Assembly: GCA_009780185.1 (NCBI GenBank)
Contig: WRAN01000003.1
Location: forward strand, 124,001 to 188,000
Direction of reading: 5' to 3'
Length of the DNA stretch: 64,000 bases
Source: Defluviitaleaceae bacterium
GTDB lineage: Bacteria; Bacillota; Clostridia; Lachnospirales; WQUN01
Shown here: positions 17,792 through 26,200 of the stretch, piece by piece
Layout: each line of letters opens with the position of its first letter
Numbering within the stretch: position 1 is the first letter of the stretch
The notes under the pieces: generated by a model
Databases searched by the model: none
Seen by the model: the letters and a program-made list of their open reading frames with translations, nothing else
What the model was told of the DNA's origin: nothing
Program-made: the position numbers and the translations under genes

Positions 17792-19588
17792 ATGTCAAAA
17801 GCCTTAAAGGATTATGTTAGCAACGTAGAGTTCATAAATAAAATGAACAGTGCATTTTCAGATTTGCGTGCGGATTATGAACTAAGTATGGATGTCAATC
17901 AGGAAAAAATAGCAGAGTTAGTAGGGACGCATGTAGATGTTAAAAACCAATTGACTGACTTAATATCTTTTTCTCGTTCTTCCAGTGGTGTTGTTTCAGG
18001 CCTTCGAGGCACTGGCAAAACTCACTTACTGCTACTTGCGCGAAACAAAATAAATCAAAGTTGCTTTGATAATGATGAGAATAGTGTTTTCTGTGCATAC
18101 TTAAATATTAAGAGATTGGCTCTCCCAGAAAACTGTGATCAAGACTTATTTAATAGAATTTTTAGTGTTTATATTTATAGTGAACTATCGAAGCAATTAA
18201 GCCATGTTCTGATATCATTTGAAAATGAGACATTAATAAAAAAACTGTTAAATCGCTTTAATAAAGATAGAAGAAAATTAGAGAAGAGCCTTCATGATGT
18301 AGAGAGTAAACTAGTTGAGTTTAGCGCAATCGCACGCAATGGCAATTCGGAGTTTAAAAATCTTTCTATTGGCACGATTGGGCATGAGTCAGGTACACAA
18401 AGCTCGTCGAGTTCTACTGTTTCGTTTGATGCAAAAGTGGGGATGAAGGATGCTGCAGTAGGGATGGGTCTATCGTATGAAGATATCGAGAGCATATCAA
18501 AAAGAATAGCGCAAAACAACACATATTTAACTTATCTCAACTATACAAAAGTTCGCGACGAAATTATTTCGCTTCTTAGGATGTTAGGTTTAAAAGGTAT
18601 TACATTTTACATTGATGAATGGGAGAAAATTTCATATGAGCCTAAGCTACAGGAATACCTCTCTTTTTTCATAGATAGAATTAATGACGACCCTTTTTAT
18701 TTTTGGATTAGTGTTGTTCCAAATCGGGGTGGATTGTATCACTTGAAAATCGGGGCAGACCTACAGCACCTTATTGACCTAGATGATAGTTTGGTATACG
18801 AAAATTCCTCAAATGAGCGTGATCTCTGCTTAAACTATTTCCAGAAGTTTGTTGATAATAGGCTCAAGTATTACTTTGGTGATGAGGCTACTGACATAAA
18901 ATTATTTAACAATAAAAATAACTTTGAAAAATTGGTTCTTGCAAGTATGGGAAACTCGCGTGATTTTGGAACGATGTTGCTGAAGTGTTGGTCCGAATTT
19001 CAGTCGTATAGAACGAGCTCTTTGTCGCCTGGACGCCCTTTTCAATATATAAGTGAAAATATGGTGATAAGTTCGATTAAAAATAGTGGTGATAAAAAAA
19101 AGAGCAATATCCAAAAGGACACTGCAACATTAAATGTATTAAATGATATTGAGACGTTTTGTACAACAAAAAAATCAAGTCATTTTGCTGTTGAAGAAAG
19201 TAGGAGTAATATTGGGTATTTGGCAAGAAACGAGTTTTCGGATTTAATTTATCATAGATTGATTCATTTAAGAAAGCGCTATGTTCCAGCTAAAGATACA
19301 TCAACGAAAAATAAATTGTCGATTTATGCATTGGACTACTCATCTTCATATAATTTACATTCCCAGGAAAAGCGACTACGATTTATTACAGAATATAAAG
19401 ATATTCACGACAAAGTAAGAAGATATATTTATGACCCTAAACAAATTGTGACACGTTTGCAGATTGAAAACGGTGAGGTCATACCTTGCCCTTCATGTAA
19501 TGAGGATATTAATATTATCAAGATGGTTGCTGCATGGAAGAATAACTATTGTCCTTTTTGTGATGGCAGGATTAGAAATGAAAATTAG
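17792..19588 (+). CDS. Orphan P-loop ATPase with C-terminal zinc ribbon
   Basis: A 598-aa AAA/STAND-like ATPase. Walker A is GLRGTGKT (residues 70-77) and Walker B is FYIDEWE (272-278). Between them is an unusually long, Ser-rich and charged insertion (about 150-245). The last 35 residues hold two CPxC pairs (CPSC and CPFC), a zinc ribbon. This architecture resembles uncharacterised ORC/Cdc6-like ATPases often found in defence or mobile contexts, but I cannot name a family with certainty. Its AT-rich codon use differs from both neighbours, and it sits beside decayed genes, which suggests horizontal acquisition. The ribosome site is weak (AAGGATAG, 11 nt). Confidence 0.75.
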   Translation: MSKALKDYVSNVEFINKMNSAFSDLRADYELSMDVNQEKIAELVGTHVDVKNQLTDLISFSRSSSGVVSGLRGTGKTHLLLLARNKINQSCFDNDENSVFCAYLNIKRLALPENCDQDLFNRIFSVYIYSELSKQLSHVLISFENETLIKKLLNRFNKDRRKLEKSLHDVESKLVEFSAIARNGNSEFKNLSIGTIGHESGTQSSSSSTVSFDAKVGMKDAAVGMGLSYEDIESISKRIAQNNTYLTYLNYTKVRDEIISLLRMLGLKGITFYIDEWEKISYEPKLQEYLSFFIDRINDDPFYFWISVVPNRGGLYHLKIGADLQHLIDLDDSLVYENSSNERDLCLNYFQKFVDNRLKYYFGDEATDIKLFNNKNNFEKLVLASMGNSRDFGTMLLKCWSEFQSYRTSSLSPGRPFQYISENMVISSIKNSGDKKKSNIQKDTATLNVLNDIETFCTTKKSSHFAVEESRSNIGYLARNEFSDLIYHRLIHLRKRYVPAKDTSTKNKLSIYALDYSSSYNLHSQEKRLRFITEYKDIHDKVRRYIYDPKQIVTRLQIENGEVIPCPSCNEDINIIKMVAAWKNNYCPFCDGRIRNEN

Positions 19589-19663
19589 TAAATGGATAAA
19601 GGAGCAACCTACCCATCATAGAAGATGCTTGTAAAGATGAGGTGGGAGATTTATTTTCATAAC

Positions 19664-19747
19664 ATGGCTATAGCAAAGGCAGAACGCAGAGCTGAAAAAG
19701 CAGAAGCAGAAATCGAAATGCTTCGCAATTACATTGCAGAACTTTAG
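19664..19747 (+). pseudogene. C-terminal remnant of a coiled-coil protein
   Basis: A 27-codon open stretch encodes MAIAKAERRAEKAEAEIEML and ends in IAEL. It resembles the Lys/Glu/Ala-rich coiled-coil tail found at the end of Rpn/PD-(D/E)XK-type transposase-like proteins. No upstream domain remains. The surrounding 19589-19962 interval otherwise holds only a small hairpin (GGCCTATC..GATAGGTC, near 19818-19838), and I see no intact gene there. Confidence 0.35.
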
Positions 19748-19962
19748 ATCAATCAAAAAGTGTAATATTAGCTTCAGAAAGTGATAGCTCAACCAAAAGT
19801 GAATATAATTATATTCTGGCCTATCCATCGTGATAGGTCTTTTGATTTACATATTATGTAAAATTATTATTATTACATGCAACATTTTCGACATATTTCT
19901 CCAGCCTCATTTGCCTATACTATCACTTGTAACCCAGATATTTACAAATGATGGAGGCAGTT

Positions 19963-20862
19963 ATGACCTTATACGCGGATTTGCTTTTCCTGGTCAATTT
20001 TATTATGAATGGCTTTGTGCTATGGATTGTAGCCAAGATAATGCGCCAAAGGCGAAAGTTTCGTTGGCTTATTGCGGGTGCGTTTGTGATGGCACTTTTA
20101 TATACATTGCTGTTGATAATTGAGCCGCTACGTTTTCTCAATATTGCTCTTGCGTCTGTGGTGATTTTGGCTGCGGGGGTGATGGTAGGGTTTTATCCAA
20201 ATGGCATAAAGCATTTTCTTAGGCTGATGCTTACGGCCTATGGTATTACTTTTGCCGTTGGCGGCCTTGGGATGGCTTTGTTTTATCTGACCGATTTGCC
20301 CTATGCCATACATTACATAGCCGCTGATTTTGACAGTTTTAGGGCGGCTGTATCATGGCAGCTGGTGCTTACTGGGGCGGTTATCAGCTATTTCCTTATA
20401 AAGCTTACAATGCGGCTAATTGAGCATCAGACTATTAAGCGGCAGATGCTTATGAATATCATGGTTAGTATGAATGAGAAGTATATATTTTTTGATGCAC
20501 TAGTGGACACGGGACACAGTCTCAAAGAACCGCTATCCCAGTCGCCGGTAATTGTGGCTGAGTTTGAGCAGGTGCAGGAGTTTTTACCGGAAGGGCTTCG
20601 AGGGCTGTTTTCCAGCGGTCAAGAAAGCAATCTTGCAAGTATTTTGGATGGACAGGATGAAAGCTTTCATCAGCGGATTAGGATGATTCCTTTCTCCAGT
20701 ATTGGAAAGGCCAGTGGGATGCTTATTGGGTTTAGGCCAGACAAGGTAATGGTTGGTACAGAAACTTCAAGGCAAGATGTAGTTATAGGAATCTATAACG
20801 ACAGATTAACGCCAGATGGGCGATATCAAGGGCTTGTAAGCCCAGAAATATTGGTAGCATAA
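19963..20862 (+). CDS. spoIIGA: Sigma-E processing peptidase SpoIIGA
   Basis: A 299-aa membrane-anchored aspartic protease. It cleaves the pro-sequence of sigma-E in the mother cell after asymmetric division. Five N-terminal membrane helices span about residues 1-155. The cytoplasmic protease domain carries FDALVDTGHSL, with Asp182 as the catalytic residue. The ATG was chosen because GATGGAGG lies 5 nt upstream. It is followed by sigE after 21 nt, the classical sporulation operon order. Confidence 0.96.
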   Translation: MTLYADLLFLVNFIMNGFVLWIVAKIMRQRRKFRWLIAGAFVMALLYTLLLIIEPLRFLNIALASVVILAAGVMVGFYPNGIKHFLRLMLTAYGITFAVGGLGMALFYLTDLPYAIHYIAADFDSFRAAVSWQLVLTGAVISYFLIKLTMRLIEHQTIKRQMLMNIMVSMNEKYIFFDALVDTGHSLKEPLSQSPVIVAEFEQVQEFLPEGLRGLFSSGQESNLASILDGQDESFHQRIRMIPFSSIGKASGMLIGFRPDKVMVGTETSRQDVVIGIYNDRLTPDGRYQGLVSPEILVA

Positions 20863-20883
20863 AAATGTAATTGGAGGGTATCT

Positions 20884-21621
20884 ATGTTGGCAAATCTCTA
20901 CACAAGAGCGCGGACAATGATTTTTAATGCACTGGGGATATCAGGAGATACCAGCGAAAACAGCGTATACTACATCGGAGGTAGCGAGGTTCTGCCCGCG
21001 CCTTTGGCATCAGATGAAGAGGCGGATTGTCTGGCGCTTCTAGGCTCAGAAGACGATGCCCGTGCTAAGGCTATTCTTATAGAGCGTAATCTACGGCTGG
21101 TAGTATACATAGCCCGTAAATTTGAAAACACAGGCATCAATGTTGAAGACCTGATTTCTATCGGGACTATTGGCTTGATAAAGGCTATCAACACCTTTAA
21201 AACAGACAAGAAAATAAAACTGGCCACCTATGCCAGCCGCTGTATTGAGAATGAAATTCTTATGTATTTGAGGCGAAACACCAGAGCCAAATCGGAAATA
21301 TCTATTGATGAGCCGCTTAATATTGACTGGGAAGGAAATGAGCTTCTGCTTTCGGATATTTTGGGTACGGATGTGGATATTATTTCGCGAGATTTAGACG
21401 ACCAGGTAGATAGAGAGCTGTTGAATACAGCTTTGGAAAGACTATCTAAAAGGGAGAGGCGTATTGTAGAACTGCGGTTTGGGCTTTATTCCGGTGGGGA
21501 AGAAAAAACTCAGAAGGAAGTTGCTGACCTTCTGGGGATTTCGCAGTCGTATATATCGCGGTTAGAGAAGAAGATTATCGGGCGGCTGAAAAAGGAAATG
21601 AACCGGATGGTGGTTGGGTAG
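20884..21621 (+). CDS. sigE: Sporulation sigma factor SigE
   Basis: A 245-aa mother-cell-specific RNA polymerase sigma factor. An N-terminal pro-segment (about 30 residues) is followed by region 2 ([20 protein letters not shown] and [20 protein letters not shown]) and region 4 with a helix-turn-helix ([20 protein letters not shown]). It is activated by SpoIIGA, encoded just upstream. In many Clostridia sigG follows directly, but here a terminator and a 550-bp repeat element follow instead. Confidence 0.97.
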   Translation: MLANLYTRARTMIFNALGISGDTSENSVYYIGGSEVLPAPLASDEEADCLALLGSEDDARAKAILIERNLRLVVYIARKFENTGINVEDLISIGTIGLIKAINTFKTDKKIKLATYASRCIENEILMYLRRNTRAKSEISIDEPLNIDWEGNELLLSDILGTDVDIISRDLDDQVDRELLNTALERLSKRERRIVELRFGLYSGGEEKTQKEVADLLGISQSYISRLEKKIIGRLKKEMNRMVVG

Positions 21622-21668
21622 CAGACTAATTGCCCCGATACTTTGGTCAAAACCGGAAAAGTAACACA

Positions 21669-21706
21669 ATACTCCCCTATTTATGAATGATGGGGGAGTA
21701 TGTTTT
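21669..21706 (+). terminator. Terminator of the spoIIGA-sigE operon
   Basis: ATACTCCCC pairs with GGGGAGTAT around a 15-nt loop and is followed by GTTTTCTT. It lies 48 nt after the sigE stop. Confidence 0.8.
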
Positions 21707-21726
21707 CTTATCAGAAATTATGTGAA

Positions 21727-22276
21727 CACGTCAGTCTAATTTACATAACGAGCGGGCGCAAGGCTGCCGCGCGGGCGTGTAAGAGCCGGTTTTGGCGCAT
21801 GTTCCGGCTATGCACGGAAGCCTCAAGCGGGGAAAAAAGCCGTTTATGCACGGATTGTCATCCGCATAAACGGCGTTTTTCCGCCACTTGAGTCTCCCGT
21901 GCGCCTCCACAGGCGCCAAAACCGGCTCTTACACGCCCGCGCTACTTCTTTGCAAAAGGGTATAGAAAAATACATCACATGCATATCCGGCTCTTAAAGC
22001 AATTAACCAAAATCAATGCCGAGGGTGTAGCAAGAGAAAACCAAAATCAATGCCGAGGGTCTAGCAAGAGAAGGAATGACCGAATTTCGCCGCTTACGTA
22101 GGCGCTGAACAGACTCCGGCGATAGAAAAACGCCGTTTATGCGGATGACAATCCGTGATAAACGGCTTTTTTCCCGCCGGAGGCTGTTTGGCATAAGCCG
22201 GAGTACGCGGCGAAATTCGGTCATTCCTTCTCTTGCGGGGCTTTGCTCAAGTTCCGTTTTAAATTAGACTGACGTG
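21727..22276. mobile_element. Non-autonomous MITE-like element with nested hairpins
   Basis: The ends are perfect 17-bp terminal inverted repeats: CACGTCAGTCTAATTTA at 21727-21743 and its complement at 22260-22276. The element is flanked by a 10-bp direct repeat, ATTATGTGAA, at 21717-21726 and 22277-22286. That is a clear insertion footprint. No transposase or convincing ORF lies inside. Two large palindromes fill it: perfect 30-bp arms at 21769-21798/21913-21942, and perfect 29-bp arms at 22065-22093/22207-22235. Their cores (21833-21880 and 22126-22172) are near-perfect inverted copies of each other around GCCGTTTAT. A 10-bp target duplication is within the range of IS4-like elements, but the parent transposase is unknown. 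Confidence 0.8.
22005..22072 (+). repeat. Tandem 34-bp direct repeat inside the MITE-like element
   Basis: Two copies (22005-22038 and 22039-22072) of a 34-bp unit containing AACCAAAATCAATGCCGAGG differ at one base. They lie between the two giant hairpins, and the second copy runs into the left arm of the second hairpin. Confidence 0.85.
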
Positions 22277-22294
22277 ATTATGTGAATATTTTTG

Positions 22295-22323
22295 TTGAAA
22301 CCTAGAGAAAATTATGGTATAGT
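22295..22323 (+). promoter_or_regulatory. Strong SigA promoter of the structured RNA
   Basis: TTGAAA, exactly 17 nt, then TATAGT: close to consensus. It lies 18 nt beyond the right end of the inserted element and predicts a start near 22330. Confidence 0.8.
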
Positions 22324-22329
22324 GCGGAC

Positions 22330-22666
22330 TAGAAAGGTCAGCGGCATCGTACCCCTCTGATGTTACCTGATTTTCCCCTTAAAAAAGCAAAAAAAGAACC
22401 GCGGAACCGTGAAGTGCCCGCCAAGACACTAACACGGGCTCGTAGGGATGTAAGCCCATCGCCTAGAGCACAGGACAAACCTGCCACCGCAGCAGAGTAA
22501 GTTTACAATATTCGCCCACATACTTCAAGCGATGCAATATTAGCATGGCGTATTGGTTGCTTTTACTCGAGAGTGGATAGGCTGGAGAGTTCTATGTTTA
22601 TACGTACATATTTGTGCGTGTAGGCGATGATGGGATTATACCCCATCTTCCCTACACGCATTTTTT
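22330..22666 (+). ncRNA. Structured noncoding RNA of unknown class
   Basis: A roughly 335-nt transcription unit has its own near-consensus promoter and ends in a strong terminator (GCGTGTAGG / CCTACACGC plus T6). No ORF fits it. Internally there are several plausible stems: GGGCT..AGCCC near 22436-22460, GTGC..GCAC enclosing it, CAGG-acaaa-CCTG near 22471, and GCAATA..TATTGGTTGC near 22532. This density of short GC stems in unpaired A-rich linkers is typical of a folded regulatory or housekeeping RNA. I do not see tmRNA, RNase P or SRP hallmark motifs. Candidate classes to test are 6S-like RNA and the Firmicutes raiA RNA; I cannot assign it by eye. Confidence 0.65.
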
Positions 22667-22713
22667 ATTTTCCTTTGCCCTGGCCTTTCTAATACTAAAA
22701 AAGGAGGTGAGTT

Positions 22714-22923
22714 ATGGAGGCTTTAAAAGTAAGACCCATTGATGATCTTTGTAGGATTAGCATCCCAAGAGAAGTAAGAGAAATTAAGGGCTGGCAACCA
22801 AATGATAACATCGGATTTTACAACTACAATGGTGTCATAGTAATTGAAGCGGTAGGGCAGCCCAGAGAGTCTAAGCAGGTAGAAGAGATTATGCGGCTTC
22901 ACAGTCCTCAAACCTGGATATAA
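22714..22923 (+). CDS. AbrB/MazE-type SpoVT-AbrB domain protein
   Basis: A 69-aa protein consisting almost entirely of one swapped-hairpin DNA-binding domain (VRPIDDLCRISIPREVREIK, then WQPNDNIGFYNYNGVIVIEA). Such small proteins are transition-state regulators (AbrB-like) or antitoxins, and no toxin gene is adjacent. It has an excellent ribosome site (AAAGGAGGTGAGTT) and follows the structured RNA terminator by about 50 nt. It lies close to sporulation genes, so a transition-state role is plausible but unproven. Confidence 0.85.
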   Translation: MEALKVRPIDDLCRISIPREVREIKGWQPNDNIGFYNYNGVIVIEAVGQPRESKQVEEIMRLHSPQTWI

Positions 22924-22948
22924 CCTCCAGCACGCCCACAATGGTAAT

Positions 22949-23012
22949 GACGTAGTAAATATCCTTCGACGCCATTATTTTTTCGATGGCTACGAAGGAT
23001 ATTTACTACGTC
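22949..23012. terminator. Long perfect hairpin after the AbrB-like gene
   Basis: Perfect 20-bp arms starting GACGTAGTAAATATCC enclose a 24-nt loop that itself pairs GCCAT/ATGGC. It is followed by GCTCTTTT. It lies just after the AbrB-like gene and could act as its terminator, although the stem is longer than needed. Confidence 0.6.
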
Positions 23013-23070
23013 GCTCTTTTGAAGGGTGTATAGCAAAGCACAACTCCGGAAGATAACAAGCCAAGCCCGA

Positions 23071-23134
23071 CAGACGAAAAAACTCTCCTTGCCAATGAAA
23101 AAATATTGGCGCGGGAGAGTATTTCGTCTGTCTT
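23071..23134. repeat. Imperfect hairpin in the gene-free interval 22924-23292
   Basis: GACAGACGAAA..ACTCTCC..GCCAAT pairs with ATTGGC..GGAGAGT..TTTCGTCTGTC, giving about 24 paired bases. No ORF is present in this interval. It is the second of three hairpins spaced about 70-130 nt apart. Confidence 0.6.
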
Positions 23135-23216
23135 TGTCATTGTGGTAGTTATTGCCGGGGTTATGGAGAGGTTTCTGTTGTAAAATTCATGATTTGGAGA
23201 GGAGGGGGAGGGATGT

Positions 23217-23262
23217 GATAAGCACCCTCATAGCCTGTGAATTAGCTCTGAGGGTGCTTATC
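23217..23262. terminator. Hairpin downstream of the giant surface protein gene
   Basis: GATAAGCACCCTCA pairs with TGAGGGTGCTTATC (14 bp). A T7 run follows 10 nt later on the plus strand. It lies between the convergent AbrB-like gene and the giant surface protein gene. Confidence 0.6.
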
Positions 23263-23292
23263 CGCGATGATGATTTTTTTGATTAGCATGAG

Positions 23293-26200
23293 TTAAGCGC
23301 GCCGCCGATTGCGTGTGCGGGTTTTTATATGCAGAACCGTGGCAGTTGCCAAGAGAGCAGTCCCGCCGAATGTTAGTAGTAAAGGCATGCCTGTTCCGCC
23401 GGTTAGTGGCAGTTCAAAATCGACCATATTATGGACCAGGTATGTTTGCGGAACAAAAGGAAAGCTGGGTGGAATCATGCGCACTATGCTGGGCATTGGT
23501 GTTGAACCTATGTCTGAAACCACTAATATGGGGTGTGCTGTTGCAGGGATTGCGCTGTTTACTGTTATGCGCCACTGCCCCATCGGCATTTGGTATCCTG
23601 CGGGGGGTGCAGTCTCTACCAATTGATAGTGTCTTCCGGGTAACATTCTAAATGTTAGTGGGGTGGAGAGGGAACTAACTCCATGTCCTACAAGTGTCCA
23701 CTGATCTATCCCTTCGCCTACCATAGCAGGTGTTATTATTACATCCAGAGGTGTTCCTGCTCCGTTATATACAAACATGCGCAGGTGGGCACCTTCTAAC
23801 CTGTTGCCTGAGATGCTTGTCTTCCAAAAATCAAAATCATATGGAATATTGCGCACAAACTGCCTGATGCCTCCCCAGCCGCTCCATTCATTTTCATTAA
23901 TGTTAGCGTTTTGGAAAGAGAGAGTGTTGCGGAATAAATATGGAATGGCATTTTCGTTAAATATAGGCAATACGCCCAAATATCTGCTTACTGTCACCAT
24001 CCAGTATCCGGCAGGGGTTATGTGCTCTGCCGGGGCCAATACTTCCCGTAGCCTAAAGGTAAGAGTGCCGCAACCAGCGGTGCTGCAATTAGGGGTTCCG
24101 CAATTGGGCGCGTCACAGGGCCAGTCATTTTCTTGCGGAAGCATAAGGCCGGGGGCTAACATCGAGCCTATAACTACCTTACCGTCGGCATCACTTAGCA
24201 CAAAAGGTACGGGGTCATTAGGGTCGGGAGAAAGAGGTGGATACACCTGTATCCAGCCTGTTCCTGCTCCATTGCCTGGGAAATAACGATCTAATGCGAA
24301 CCTTGCACCTTCAAGATGGTAATATCCAAGAGGAAAATCGTTGCTTGCAACCGTGCTTACTTTATAAAACTCTAATCGAAGTTGCCATAAAGCCTCAAAG
24401 TAATAGTTAGGCCCTGTAACGCGGAAAGCTTCTACATCGGCACAGCTCCACACTGGTAGATTATCATTAGGGCCCGCTAAGATAAAATTATTGTTATTGA
24501 GGATAAGGGGGCGCCCATATACATCAACTTTACGCCAGCCCAAAAACTTTAAGCCTGGGTCGCTTGTCCAGTCATTGTCACATGTGGCACTTGTTGCTAC
24601 TGGTACACGCTGACCAACCGGCATTGATGATATAGGTAGTAACTCTGGTACGCCTCGGGTAATTTCCCCATGAGCAGTTTGGCCATCCAGCCGTCCCCGT
24701 TCATGTCCGGGTCTAAAGGTGACTTGTGATCTCCATACAGGGAACAGTGTAATATTCCCAGGAATCTGTCCATAGGGGCCATCTGGATGGCCTGGGGGGC
24801 GGAAAAATATCCTGTCGGCAGCATCTAAATAGTCGCCGCCGTCTACAAGGCCGAACCACTCACCTGTGAAATGTCCATCTGGCCAGCCGGGACGCCGAGG
24901 TCTATGGACTTCGGCACCTAAATTGTAGTGTACTATTCTTATAGAGTCCCCAATTACGTGTTCAATTGGTAAATATACCGGGGTTGCGCCAGCACCGGGG
25001 CTGGGATACAAAAATCCACCGTTTGTCAAATTGCCGGGAAAACGAGGATCGAATATTACATTACCGCCAAATACCGCATAAAACCGCCGTGCGGTATGGA
25101 TTGGCTGCGTCAGGAAATTGAAAGGCGCAGGCGGGTTAAGGTCTGTTCTGTCAAAGTAAGGCGTGTCAAACCAGCCCAAAAACGATGCGCCTCCCCATAT
25201 AGGGGTTCCAGGAAGAGGCGTTGGGAGAAGACCGTCTGGAATAGGTCTTTGCAAAGCCCCTACTGGTACCATGTTTACAGCGTCGCCGCCTAAACCTGGT
25301 AAAAAGTGTACATAGTTATCCCATATTGCGAAAATAGCAGTTGCGCCATATATGGGTGTATTAGCATCAACCCAGCCATAATCATGGTCATAATCCCAAG
25401 GACACGGCGAAGGCGTCGTCTCACATATACATCTGCCGTCTGGATTCCTATGCCAGCCTCGCAATGTTCTGCCGTCGCCTCTTGGCCCTGCAAACAGATC
25501 ATACCAGTCGCCGCCATAGAACTGTGCAGTAGTTGTTCGCGATGGATATGGGTCTCTAGGCCAGCCCCCTCTTGTACCGTTAACACCTGTAGTCCCGTAC
25601 CAGACACCGGTTCCTAAGCCGGGCCATACGCTTTCGCGGGTAGGGGTATTTAAATTGCGGGCTGCTTGGGTGAGGGTGTTATTTACAGAATGTCCGTGAG
25701 CAATCGTTGCTGTTCTTACCGGGCCGCTTCCCCCGCCGGTATGATTGCCGAAAAATGTTAATATTCCGCCCCACTGAGCGTAAACACGTAAATATCTAGT
25801 GCCGTCTGGCCTTATGTTGTATACATTGCTTGAAGGTGCGGCAAAAAAGGCAGGGGTATATCGTAGAGCGTTGGAAATCACGGTTCCATAGGAATGACGA
25901 GCCTCTTGGTCAGTGTTAAACACGTTATTGCCTGTTATAAGATTATAATTCGTTCGTGTGAAGTGTCTGGGCAGCATGTTCCCTTCCAGCGTTCCCAAAG
26001 TGTACTTGTTCCCAAGCCAAAGCATACCTGCGCCAACACTGCCCCATCGGGCACTGCTAGTCAGCTCTCCAATAGTAAACCCGATAGGAATGGTACGCAC
26101 AATTTCTGTTCCCAATGTGCCGGGGGGCATAGCATTTGTAACTCTCGCGTTCGCGCCAGGAGTAAGGGCAAAGGGACCCGTATTCCCATTCCCGTCAAAA

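Noticed and set aside
21769-22235. Integron attC sites
   Set aside because: The palindromes are larger than attC sites, no integrase or gene cassette is present, and the element has TIRs with a target duplication.
22330-22666. tmRNA, RNase P RNA or SRP RNA
   Set aside because: The tRNA-like ends, the conserved RNase P core and the SRP tetraloop helix are not visible, so I left it as an unassigned RNA.
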